This document shows, piece after piece, positions 24,301-38,000 of a stretch of 64,000 nt of DNA (position 1 is the stretch's first letter; each line of letters starts with the position of its first letter). Made by a program: the position numbers and the translations under genes. The DNA comes from Leguminivora glycinivorella (taxonomy: Eukaryota > Arthropoda > Insecta > Lepidoptera > Tortricidae): positions 7,477,141 to 7,541,140 of the forward strand of contig NC_062975.1 in assembly GCF_023078275.1 (NCBI RefSeq), given 5' to 3'. The notes under the pieces were generated by a model, which worked only from the letters and a program-made list of their open reading frames with translations, searched no databases and was not told the origin of the DNA.

Positions 24301-26043
24301 CTGAACAGAACAAAAACCAAGCCATAATTTAGTTTTATAAAAACTAAAATAAAAATAGTACCAAAATTGTGGGTACACTGAGAGAAAATACAACCAGTTT
24401 CATGTTCGTTCAACAAATTTTTTGGTTAAAATAGCACCTACGTGCTCTTTGGTTCAGACAACAAGCTACTTGTCATTTGAATCGGCAATATATTTGAATC
24501 AACAAGTCGATTTTATAAAAACAACTTGACACATATTGTTTTAAACATACGTTTGGCTGATTCAAACGGATAAACCGCAACAAGTCGAACTTGTTGAATT
24601 CACAATGCAAATTTCTCTCGGTGTAGATTTCACCCATATGCGCGAATGCGCGTCTTACTTAGTGTTATCTCGCGGATAACATTCAGTAACAGAACTAATG
24701 TTCATATCAACATGTGTTCGTAATAGAATCACCATGTCTTACATGAGTTATGCCTTCGTGTTGACTCACGGTCAACCCCCAGGCTCGCGTCTTGTTAAAA
24801 GTACGCGTTGTGTGATCATCCGTAGATGATGATAAAAATACTAGTCCACTGTTTTTCTTGGTCAGTGCGTTTTACGCTTTGGCATTGCCAACGACCAAGA
24901 TAAACTTAGTATCAAAAGATAGTGCAGTGGACGCGTGCGTCTGTTGCCGTGCACGAAAAAATAATGAGGTTGCCACCGACCTGAGGGTGGGGTTTAGAGG
25001 CAATTGAAATACTTATTTTTTATAAATCTCTAAAATAAGCGTGCAATATGTTGCCAGTAGATTAAATAAACTACAATAATGTAAACTTAATAATTATATC
25101 GAACAATGAAGCGAGGAAATATAATAGAAAATAAATACGGCTACTCAAAGTTATGTTTATACAACTTAACGATACAGTCTTTAGATTAGCTAAGTAGTTA
25201 TGTGTCCCAGACGTCCTAGACTAGGCATATATTATTAACGAAGTGTTTTATAGTTCATCGATTTTCTACAACCGTGTGACAGGTGCTGCCTGTCGACACT
25301 GTTGTCTTTGTGCCGATCGGTGGTAGTCGTCCGTAACGGATTCACTGTAAGTACCTATTCATAATGAATAATGACTGAATTACAAATTGCTTGACAGGTA
25401 AATATTTTTCTCAAACATGGTATGAAATATTGATGTTATGTGCCTTATAATTGGCAGCGAAGTATGACGTTGCAGGTGCGGCTAGGACGATTGATAGATA
25501 ATGGAATTTCATACAAACCTTGCAGGCCAAGGCCGGCAAAGTCCTCTTTTTTAATTTCCAAACACAGATAATTGTGACATAACATCCAGGTATTTAGTCA
25601 ATTAAAAAAAAAACTATAAGGGGCTTTATAGACGTGCCGACTGCAACTGGTACGGGCCCTAGACAATATTTGATTTTGGGTGCGTTTTCATACAAAAAAA
25701 ATTTTTTCCGTTTTTTTTTGAATTTTTTTTTTAACTTTTTGTTTTTTTATAAGCGTATACGGAGTATCAAAGGGGTATCGATTATTTTTGCGCTACGACG
25801 CACCGTTTAGGAGATACAGCCATCCAAAGTTAGAGACTTTATTTATTTCATAACATCTTTGAGAAAAGCACTATACATACCTCGGCGGGAAACCCCCTTT
25901 GTCCCGCCCGCCTCTGTAGTAATGTACTATTATTGCCGCTGTTGTAGACTGTACTTAACGGTAGTTCCTATAGAAGGACGTTTTAGGTAAAGTTTATTTT
26001 ATCCCATTTTTAACCCCCGACGATGCTACAGACAGACACACAC

Positions 26044-26074
<31 letters not shown>

Positions 26075-29000
26075 CACACACAGACAGACACGTCAAACTT
26101 ATAACACCCCAACTTTTGCGTCGGGGGTTAAAAATGGACCAGTTACATTTGCCCCCCAGTCGAGATTTGCCCCGCTGTACCTTATGTGCAATTTTACAGG
26201 CAACTACAGTTCGCGTTACCATTTATGTGTAATTAAGTATGCATATTGCATATGTTTCGTATGCAAGAATATCACTACATAGTATAAAACAAAGTCACTT
26301 TTTCTGTCCCTATGTCCCTATGTCCCTTTGTATGCTTAAATCTTTGAAACTACGCAACGGATTTTGATGCGGTTTTTTTTAATAGATAGAGTGATTCAAG
26401 AGAAAGGTTTATATGTATAATAACATCCATTAAATAGTGGAGAAGTACTGTTATTTTTGAGGTTTCTAATGTGATGTCGTAAATAATTACATGCGGGTAG
26501 ATTATATTTATTTGTCTACCCCGAACATTTATATAAATTAATATCGGGTAGTTTTGTGTTGTTTACATCTCCGGTGACATTTCGCTGGGACGTCAGTCTT
26601 CGCGACCACGGCCAGTGCAACCTGGCCGAAACGTTGGGAAAAAAGGTAAAAATAATGTTAATTAATCGCATTCGACCTGTATGTGACTTTAAATATGTGT
26701 ACAAAGCGCGAGAACTTAGTGTTATCTTGATAAGGGATAGGGATAGCGATAGGGATAGCGATATCACTACATAGTATAAAACAAAGTCGCTTTCTATGTC
26801 CCTATGTCCCTTTGTATGCTTAAATCTTTGAAACTACGCAACGGATTTTGATGCGGTTTTTTTTTAATAGATAGAGTGATTCAAGAGGAAGGTTTATATG
26901 TATAATAACATCCATTAAATAGTGGAGAAGTACTGTTATTTTTGAGGTTTCTAATGTGATGTCGTAAATAATTACATGCGGGTAGATTATATTTATTTGT
27001 CTACCCCGAACATTTATATAAATTAATATCGGGTAGTTTTGTGTTGTTTACATCTCCGGTGACATTTTGCTGGGACGTCAGTCTTCCGCGACCACGGCCA
27101 GTGCAACCTGGCCGAAACGTTGGGAAAAAAGGTAAAAATAATGTTAATTAATCGCTTTCGACCTGTATGTGACTTTAAATATGTGTACAAAGCGCGAGAA
27201 CTTAGTATTATCTTGATAAGGGATAGGGATAGCGATAGGGATAGCGATAGGGATAGCGATAGCCATAGCGTTAGCGATAGCGATAGCGATAGGGATAGAG
27301 ATAGGGATACGGATACGGAAACGGATACGGTTACGGATACGGATACGGATACGGATAATATGGGTATCGTTAGAGGGATACGGATAATCGGTCGGCGGTC
27401 TCTTACAATCAAAGTGCTCTAAGACGATCGTTGTTTGCTTGCTTGAAGATTACGTTTGCGATAAGTATAAGCAAAATGTAAAAAATTGTAAGGGATAATA
27501 GAAAAAAGTACTTTTTACCCACCGATCATATAGTGTCGAAATACGGGCTATGTGGGATGTTTATAAAGGTTTCCCCAGCGTATATAGAATTACCTACGCT
27601 GTGGTCGATGTGTAATATTTCTACAATCATTGCAAGCAAAAGTATTATGTGCAATCGAAATAATCGCAGATAAATATACCAGAGAAACCTAAGGATCCAA
27701 ATGAAAATCTTAATGAATACTTTTATTACGCGGGCGAAGCCGCGGGTAAAAGCTAGTTTACAATAAAAACATGTTTTACCTTAATCATGTTCAATTGTAT
27801 TGTTATGGCAAGTTATACAGTCTAATATGTGACTAAGTTTGTTTTGTCAATTTGAATTTATTATAATTATCCTGTACTTACAAAATAAACAATATCTGGG
27901 CGACCGAGCTTCGCTCGGTTCTATTTTAATATGTCACGTCTTTAGATAAAAAAAAACTCTTATAAATACAAAAACAAAAAAAAAAGACAAAAAACAAAAA
28001 TTTTATTTCTGGCCGGGATTCGAAACCCTGACACCTACGATCTATCTGCGTACATTAGACCGACCTCGTACGACTGAGCTAAGCGGAATCGATGCGCGCG
28101 CGGCGAAATTAACGACCATATTTTACGTTTACTACCGCGAAAGAAAAACTCATGAAAACTCGAAAATTCGCGTTTTCCGGGATTTAAGACTACGCTAGAT
28201 CGATTTTTCACCCCGAAAACCCCCACATAACAAATTTCGGCGAAATCGTTAGAGCGGTTTCCGAGATCGTCGGTATATATAAATAAATAAATAAATAAAT
28301 ATACAAGAATTGCTCGTTTAAAAGTATAAGATATGTAGTACTAGTACTAGGTATATTATAAGTTTCGCCCATCACACGTACTTTTTACTTTTTCGAGATG
28401 AAAAAAAAATTTGAATTTAATTATTATTTTTGTTTCTGAAGTTACATAAGAAAGAAAAACTCGGGTACTCATAGCCCTGATAAGTGCCTAAGGTACTTAT
28501 GTAAGGCACTTTAAGTATGTGGCTGTAGGTACATACAAACGGTAAAAGGCGCTCAAATTTTTATGTACGCCGACGACGTATCGGCGATAGTAAGCACGAC
28601 CTCCGAGCAGGAGTTGGAGAGAGCACTAAATGGTGTAATGAATTAGCTGTACGTATGGTTCCAAACCAACGGTTTGGCCCTTAAAAAACGTCCTTCATGA
28701 CCATCAAACTGAACGGCCATGCCAGCTCACCCCTGAGAGTGTGTGCGGGCGGTGCCCCTATACTATACAGCAGGTGACCTGCACACGCCTCCTCGGGTTC
28801 CAGCTGGACAGTGCTTTAACATGGGAAGCACACGTTGACGAGCTGTGCGGCAAGCTTGGACGAGCGTGTTTCGCGCTGCGCAGGCTTACGCACACCGCGG
28901 GAAAGTCCGCGGTAAGAGAGTGCTACTTTGCCACAGTGCACTCACTCCTTACATACGGCGTAGAACTGTGGGGCCGTGCAGCTGACTGGAAACGTGTGTT

Positions 29001-32000
29001 CTCCATGCAAAAAAGAGCAATTCGAGCTATGACAAGCAAGGCAGCGGATACCCCGGCTCGTGATCTCTTTCGGGATATGAAGATCCTCCCCTTACCTTGT
29101 CTGTTTATACAACAAATAGCACTATTCATTCACGCGAGAAAATATTGCCAGGTACAAATGTAAAGGTGTTAACGAAAAGTATAACCTCCGCAGTAACAAA
29201 CATAAAAATAGGTTGGTAGTCGAAACACACCGACTCGCCAAATCAGCAAAATTGACACAGATTTTGGGACCTTGTATATATAATCGGTTGCCCGACACTA
29301 TTAGAACTGCAGCTACCACCGCGGCGTTCAAAAAAAATTAAAGTTGTGGCTATTGACCCACTTGTTTTATACTCTTGAAGAGTTTTTGAACCTACCTATC
29401 CTTACATAATATTATAATGAAATTGTAATTTTTACTCAATTACTCTATAAGAATCCTGATAACTTTTAAAATGTATACAAATCTTATACATAATACCAAC
29501 CTGACGTGTAACTTTATTATTAATAAACTATTTCATTTCATTTCATGATCATAAATGAACACGCTGTTTATTGTAGGATTTTCAGCTTCAATAAAATGAG
29601 TGTTTCCTCTTGAAAACCCCTGGTTATAGGGATAACCTAAATAAAGAAGATATATGGAACAACCAAACTGTACGAATTTACTCAGATAATTTAATCAACA
29701 GTGCAGCTACCTAAGTTGAGAATACTTTACTCGTATGTAATTTTTGTTTGTAGGTACTTAGTACCTAAGAGTAATTAAGTAACCGTTTGAGTTTCCACTT
29801 TTTTCGTACATTTTCCAAACTCATTCTAGCTGAAAGTTGTAGGTAAGCAAAAAGGACGGATCAAGCTTAAATATTTGTTTTTTGAAATGGTCTAAATAAT
29901 TGTATTTTTTGTATGCGCAGCCTAGACCCAGGCGGGTGTCATAACCCTCACCCCAACAGGTGTTCGAGTCAATGGCCCTACAAAATAAAACCGGCCAAGA
30001 GCGTGTCGGGCAGCACAAGGCCGCACTGGCAGGATCGCCATGTGATGTGGGACGTTGAATCAAACAACTATCTCGGAGTATAGAGTTATATTTCCTCAAA
30101 TAACCTAAGTGACAGCTTATATAGTAGACGAATACACGTGTGTGGGTGAGGTGTAGTACACACACTACAGTTCCGTAGTTTTCCGTATTCTGCAGAGCCT
30201 TGAACATCGTAGGAAGGTGGCATGCTTATCGGTTTTCTACAGGATACATTTTAGGGAGTGTGCGATGGACTTACATAATCTAATCTAGGGATAAGTTCGC
30301 CTTTGTACTGAAACTTTTTATTTTAAATATTATGTGCTGTCTCAATAAAGTGTTTACTTTCTGTCAACGCGGGACTAGGCGCGGACTTGCGTTTCACCCT
30401 TACGTCGTTTCCTTGCCAATGATTCGCACTAAACGATTTGCATCTAGCTTTATCATGCGAACGGCTAAGGGTCACTTCCTGCATGTCTATTTCCAACCCA
30501 CTATAATTTGGATCTTTTTAAATCAAGAGTGAATAGACATTTTTTGGGTAAACATGCTTCATCCTAGACTGCATCGGCACTTTCCATCAGGTGAGATTGC
30601 GGTCAAATGGTTTACCTGTTCCTCATTAAAAAAAAAAAATCACAAAAACTACTGAACCTATCAAGTTCAAAACAATTTTCCTAGAAAGTCTTTATAAAGT
30701 TCTACTTTTGTGATTTTTTGCATATTTTTTAAACATATGGTTCAAAAGATAGAGGGGGGGGGGACGCACTTTTTTTCCTTTAGGAGTGATTATTTCCAAA
30801 AATATTAATATTATCAAAAAACGATCTTAGTAAACCCGTATTAATTTTTAAATACCTATCCAACAATATATCACACGTTGGGTTTGGAATGAAAAAAAAA
30901 ATCAGCCCTCACTTTACATGTAGGGGGAGTACCCTAATAAAACATTTTTTTCCATTTTTTATTTTTGCACTTTGTTGGCGTGATTGATATACATATTGGT
31001 ACTAAATTTCAGCTTTCTAGTGCTAACGGTTACTGAGATTATCCGCGGACGGACGGACGGACGGACATGGACGGCCCAGCCACGACAGACATGGCGAAAC
31101 CCATAATGTATGGCCGCCGCTCGCCGCTGTCGCGCTTAGACCAATGTCGTGGGTTCCTAGTTGACTACGGAACCCTAAAAATGCAAGTTCGCGAGCTCGA
31201 ATCGAATAGGGTTTGATGACTTGATTAAGACCTAAGGGGAGAGGGGAGGTTGAAATGGTCTAATTGTATATTTTGTATGCCCAGCCTAGACCAAGGAGGG
31301 TGTTATAACCCTCACCCCAACAGGTGTTCGAGTCAATGGCCCTATACAAAATAAAAATGAAAGGTCGCGAGCTCGAATCGAATAGGGTTTGATGACTCGA
31401 TTAATACCTGAAGGGAGGGGGGAAGGGTTTTAACCCCCCTGAATCCTCCCCTTATACGAAACGATATAAGAACACCGCCCTATGATCAAAGAACATAACT
31501 AGTAAGTTAACAATAACCTCAACCTCAGTTATTTAACCAACTTGTAAATAGTCAATTTACCGCTATTGCATGCGCCATTTAGTTTAGAATTTTTATGTGT
31601 CATAGATAGGGGTGTCCTATTACATATTTACATAAATGTAAAAAGATAATACATTCGTGGAAATCACGCGAAGGCCGGCTGCCAGAAGAATGGCGGAAAC
31701 AGTGGACATACCTTGACCCAGTCAGGAAAGCGTAGCTTACGGGTCGGGAAATGCAACTGCGATATCGAGCCTATTTTATGCGGGGACCGAAAGAATGCAT
31801 TTCTTGTACACACAGCCAGAAGTATAAAGGTAGCTGTCCAAACATGCTACTCAACTTGTCTTATTTGTACAACTAGGGAACAAATCAAATTATTTTATTG
31901 AATTTTTTTTTTTTATTTGAGTCACACTACTATATATAAATTATAAATTTAAATAGATATCATACACGAAAGAAAAAACGACAAGGCCCACTGGTGGCCG

Positions 32001-35000
32001 AGCCGGGAATCGAACCCGGGTCTTCAGCTTACGCGGCTAACGTCTTCACCACTAGACCACCCGCCCGCCCGGCTATTTAAATTTGTCTTATTTGTTTTCA
32101 AGGAAAATAATGGGTTCAATTCAGAGTTAGAGGTGTATCAAGTCAAAACACTGAAACAGAGTAGGTACTTGTTTTCCCCCAAACGGTTTAGTTACAGTAA
32201 GTATACATACTAAACCTAAAACACATACATTTTCTGTGACGTTTTCTCTATAGAGTTACGTTTTCTGAACGCATGGTACCCAGACCCACCCTGCTGATCT
32301 ACTTTAACCTATTTAATTACCCAGTTCCCTAAACATTGAAATGAATCATAGGTACTCCCACTCCACATCAATATCGTATCCATTACCTTTTGTTCAGTGT
32401 ATAATTAAAAATAAATTGGGTGACCCACAAGCAAAGGATCGCGAACATCATCATTATAATTTTATTTTACCTATTAAAGAGACAAAAGTTCAACGAAGCG
32501 GGTATAAGTAGGTGTGGTTGATAGTTTGATAGTGCCTTTTTAAGTATTTGTCAACAGGGGAAAATTAAGACTTGTTTCTGTGTTGAAGCGGTGGTTCACT
32601 ACACTAGGTACTATTCTAGGTAATATTCACTAGGTATTGTATTAAGTACTTATCTAGTGAGTACGAGCCGGGGCTTGAACCCGCGGAACGTTTGTCTTAT
32701 TCCTGTACAACGCTTATTAACGCGTAACTTAACGTATAACACTTAAATCCACTGGGCGAAGGCCCTTTTGTAACTCACGCGCTATACCTAATTCCTTGAC
32801 AAAGATGTTTAAATACCTACATAGAAGAAAGATGTTAAACACTATGTTTTGTTGCAGCCTGCTTCAACTACGACGACAAGGCCAAGGCTGAGAAGAAGTT
32901 GAAAGACAGCAACATGGATAGTGGACGTAAGTCTCATAATTATATACAACCTATTGATCCATCCTATTTTATAGAGCGGGTATCTACAGTCGAGTTCGTA
33001 AATATGTAAACATTTCTTCACCTTAACTCGTTGCACTAAGGTGAAAAAATGTAGGTACTGATATTTATGAACTCGTCTATACTAGTCTACTTACTTACTT
33101 ACTGCACTGGCTCAGCGACCTAAAAAGGATCTTGGGCTCCGACACAAGATATCGCCACTCTGCCTCAGGATAGGTCCTGCGCCACATCACGCCAGTTCGG
33201 TACACCGAGTGCGGACAGGTCTTTCAGGGTTTCCTGGCACTAGCGATATCTGGGACGCCCACGCGGACGTTTTCCACCCGGGTTATGCTCTTCTCACATT
33301 CTCTACTAGTCTACTAGGGATCTAAATATGTACGTAATAGCTACCTAATCTATGCACAAGGTCTTTGTTGGTATTGGCTAGGCTAGGTGCAGACTGGTGC
33401 TCATTTTATCGGCTTAGCTTTAAAGTTTCAAATTCTATAAATTTAAGTAGGTCTAGGTAATTTGTATTTGAGACAGCGCGCCTCTTCTGCGCACTTTGCC
33501 AATAGGTAGATGATCCAATTTGGGTTATTTTTCTTTTAACTATCTATAAATGGGTTTACCTACTCATGGTCACAGATTAGCCGCGAGTTCGCCCAAAGGG
33601 TGTCGTTCAACGACTCTTCATGGCTACAGCCATTGACCATTTTCTCTCACGACTTGTGATATAGCCAAATCACAAACTTTCAAAAAAAGTTGTGTTAAAA
33701 AAATCGTAGTTAGGGTTTCTTCAATCGTTTAATTTATATGGGATATCAATTATTTTTGTGGTTTATTTATTAGCGTTTTTGTAAGTATATACTTACTCGG
33801 ACGAATTTCTGTTAATAATCAAATTATACCTTCCTTCTTTCACGTGAAACCTACCAAACATGAGGTCACCAAGGCTTTCACGGTTAGTAGTTTCACCCCA
33901 GGGACATTACATGTCGCATGTTTATTAAAAGCCTTCCACACGCCAACTTTATCCACGAACTAATTATAATTAAATGTTACCAAATGATCCGTATCGTAAT
34001 AAATACATTTTAGAATATGTCCCAATTTATTATTTTGTACGAAGCTAGAACTAGAGAGCTAGAGCTTTAGCTTTAGACTATATTTAAAAAAAAAGTACTT
34101 TTTCACCACACCAACTGGTAAAGGCTTACTTTGCTATTCGAAAACAAATAGCAAAATTGCATATTATATGCTCGCTACGCTCGCGGTTCAATATTATCAA
34201 ATATCATATTGGCACGTGCGGGGTATCAATATTGGCACGTGTGGTTAAACAACAACTTTGCCCCCTTGTAAAACAAATAACTATCTTCTTCTCGTTTAGT
34301 GCAGGAGAGGAAGCCTAAGCCCAGCAGTTCGATGTATTTATATGTATAATCGTAGTCTCAATTATTATATTCGAAATTAATAATTAATATTTATTTACTT
34401 CCTTTCTTTAGTTATAATATCTGGGCGACCGAGCTTCGCTCGGTTCTATTTTAATATATCACGTTTTTAGATAATAAAAAACTATTATAAATACAAAAAC
34501 AAAAAAAAGACAAAAAACAAAAACTTAATTTCGGGCCGGGATTCGAAACGATCTATCTGCGTACATTAGCCTAAGCTGAAACGAGAACTTTGTTAACGCT
34601 CGGTCGATATTTTTAATTAGCATTCAGTGCAGGTGCAGGTGACTTAAAGCCAATTTGATATTCAAATATTCAGGCCCGCATACTTTCTCCTTCTAACGGG
34701 TATTTTTATCATCGTATTGGTATTGCTATACCTAGTACATATTAGCATATTACATATTACATATACCTTCCTACCTACCTTGTTTATAAATAAATTATTG
34801 ACAACGCACATGTGTCCTCAGGTGCTAACATCCATAATACGCTTCATGTTTATTTGCTAGCTATTACTAGTAGTATCAGATAATCAGATTAAGTACGAGT
34901 ATCAAAAAGGTGATTCATATAAAATGTAAGCATATTGATCGTTGCATGAAGTATGTCAAGTTAGATATCTAAAAACAATGAAATAGGTTGTTCATTTATG

Positions 35001-38000
35001 GATATTGTCTGGGAGCGATCTGAACTAAATTCTAGTTTCACGGTCTATTTCACCAAGACAATGACTAACTGATCAGAATCTAATACCTACATTATTATGT
35101 CCTATTGTCGCGACTAAAATCGAATGTACATTGACGTCTTTTTCCGTTTACAATGATATAACATTAATTTAATGTCTGGAATTAGCTAGAGAATCTTTAC
35201 ACTATACATACATATGTGTTGCTTCAAACTCGAGTGAATCAATTCTGCTTTTAAGGTTGATGATCCCTCAGATTATATATTTTTTTAATATTTTAATAGT
35301 CAACCTTATAAAGCAGAATTGATTAACTCGAGTTGAAGTTAAGCGACGCCTGTATTGTCATAAGGTTCGGCTGAAACTGCTGAAATATCAGCGGCACTCT
35401 TAGCAGTAAAGGGGTTGAAAGAAAAGTTCCCGTCGTCGCTCAATATGTTTTCTCACAGGTCCATTCTAAACTTATACTAATACATAATAAGGATATGCGC
35501 ACGAGATCGACTATGTAGTAGTAGTAGTAGTAAACACTTTATTGTACAGAACCAATTACATGTACAGAGAATAATTATAAGTTATCTACAAAGGCGAGCT
35601 TATCCCTTTAAGGGATCTCTTCCAGCTAACCTTAGAATAACTGAGAGAGGAAAATAGATATGTTCATATTGGTGCGACTTATTGTCGTAGCTAGCGCTAC
35701 GTCGCCGTCGTAGCCGATAACATTGATTTCCCGGCATGTAGCGAAAGTGCTGTGTAATGCCTATAGAGACAAAATGACAGTTACAATGTCGAGATTAGTG
35801 GACAATACCCGAAATAAATTAGTGACGTTTTTTTGGAAGCCTCAATTAGAAATTTTTTAATACCTCGTTTTTTTTAGAATTAGAATTTTGGTAAACAAAG
35901 AAGCAGTCGTCGTCAACCTATCTTCTTAGGACAAATATTAGATGTTAAGAATTTTAAGGGACACTTTCTGAGGTGGCTGTATAATCCAATACGGGACTGA
36001 CAGACACGCGCACATTTTGGACAGGTGTGAGTTGCTGCTGATGTAGCGATAGAGGTGTCGCAGCCCTGCCATCTAGGCCTTCCATATGTCCATACGACTG
36101 CCATGACATCTGTCAAACAGTAGTTCGCCATCTTGCTCGATTCGCCAATCGCGTCGTCTTGCGTAGGGATGGACTATCACTCGTTGAACCGTCAAAGCTG
36201 TTCAATGCAGTCAAAAAAGCCGTTCTTCTTCTCTGTGCATTAAACACAGAACCGAATGCGCTTTAAATTTTGTTTTTTTGCTGATCACTTTATGATGTAA
36301 TTAATAATATACTGCTGTATATTATGTAAAAATAGAAGCTACATTAAAAAAAAACAGCGTTGCTAGGTATAATGTGCGTTAGTAATTATTAGCGATGCAT
36401 TAATGAAAAAGCTTTACTAAAAGATATAATTTTTAAGAAAAAAAAACCGTCGCCTTTCGGGTTCTGGTGAAAGCTACTTGCGAATGTTGGGTTATGTAGA
36501 AATGTGTAAGTATTTTTTAAAACTGCTTTTAATGCTTTAATTATTAGATGACAACACAAATGAATATACGTATAACGTTAAGGTTTGAGGAGTTTCCTCA
36601 ATTCCTCGTGAATCCGATTATATTATAAGAAATCGAAGCTTGACAAACTTTGACTTGAAAACTCAATATGCTTAACAAACATAACTAACTAAATGTCACT
36701 GTTCTGAACTTAAATGCATGCTTTTCTTACAAAAATACCAAAGTCACTATGAGTGTGCCGTTCAGATTTGAGGAGTTCGGTTCTGACTATCATCAGCAGT
36801 TCCACTGCACCAAATGTCACTGTTCTGGACGTAAGTGCATGCTGTTCTTATAAAAATACCGAAGTCACTATAAGCGTGCCGTTCAGATTTGAGGAGTTCG
36901 GTTCTGACCATCATCAGCAGTTCCACTATACCAAATGTCACTGTTCTAGACGTAAGCGCATGCTGTTCTTATAAAAATGGCAAAGTCACTATAAGCGTGC
37001 CGTTCAGATTTGAGGAGTTTGGTTCTGGCCATCATCAGTAGTTCCACTGCACCAAATGTCACTGTTCTGGACGTAAGTACATGCTGTTCTTATAAAAATA
37101 CTGAAGTCACTATAAGCGTGCCGTTCAGATTTGAGGAGTTCGGTTCTGACCATCATCAGCAATTCCACTGCACCAAATGTCACTGTTCTGGACGAAAGTG
37201 CACGCTGTTCTTATAAAAATAGCAAAGTCACTATAAGCGTGCCGTTCAGATTTGAAGAGTTCCGTTCTGGCCATCATCAGCAGTTCCACTGCACCAAATG
37301 TCACTGTTCCGTACCTAAATGCATGCTGTTCCTTTAAAAACACAAAAATCACCATATGTATGCCTTTCAGATTCGAGGAGTTCCCTCGATTTCTCCAGGA
37401 TCCCATCATCAGAACTGGGTTCTGAGAAAAATGGGACCAATCTGTATGCATATACATTCAATCAAAAAAAAATTTTCAAAATCGGTCCAGTAACGACGGA
37501 GATATCGAGGAACAAACATTAAAAAAAAAAAAAAAAAAAAAAAACATACAGACGACTTGATAACCGTCCTTCTTGAGAGATATGAGGCGACGGTTAAAAA
37601 TAGATGTACGCCACGAATATATATTGTAGTGTATTTAGTAATATTTTGAGTAGCAAATTTTGCTGTGCAATTAGTATTTTTGATATGAATTTGGACTATT
37701 TTTGCGTAAAAAAAGTTATTTTTTTGATTTGCGTTTAAATACCACCCATTAAAAAATACGTTCAAATGAGTATTAGTAGATTTGGTAGTAACTTTGAAAA
37801 TTGACTGGTATCCCCAATGTATGACAGTGATAACGTCACTGAATAATGTTGACATTGTCAGTAAGTGCGAGAGGGACACCAGCCCAAACAATGACCTCTC
37901 ATGTGGACACACTTTTTGACCTATAACTACACAATCTAGTTTAATAATTCTAAATCTATGTTTCGGTCATGTTGACCAGCTGTCTCGTCATTGCCCAAAA

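Larger units (their letters stand above)
9374..32857 (+). other. Calcyphosin intron 1, 23.5 kb, transposon-filled
   Basis: GTAATT donor to TTGCAG acceptor. Itemised repeats occupy most of it. Stretches in which I recognise nothing are 11480-12039, 12363-13537 (apart from a degenerate copy of the TAGCCGAATGGCA MITE near 12735-12880), 14659-15054, 18620-19165, 19771-20165, 25116-26005, 29550-29904 and 32096-32857. Segments 29905-30010, 31190-31250 and 31255-31440 repeat one another: a GTTCGAGTCAATGGCCCTA block and a GCGAGCTCGAATCGAATAGG block. Confidence 0.55.

Noticed and set aside
27023..27422. Ser/Leu-rich and Arg-Asp-Ser-rich ORFs on both strands
   Set aside because: They are translations of the GGATAGC microsatellite inside the Helitron.
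31981..32072. Possible functional tRNA gene on the minus strand
   Set aside because: Box A and B are present, but the anticodon loop lacks T33, and target duplications and an A-rich tail show it is a SINE.
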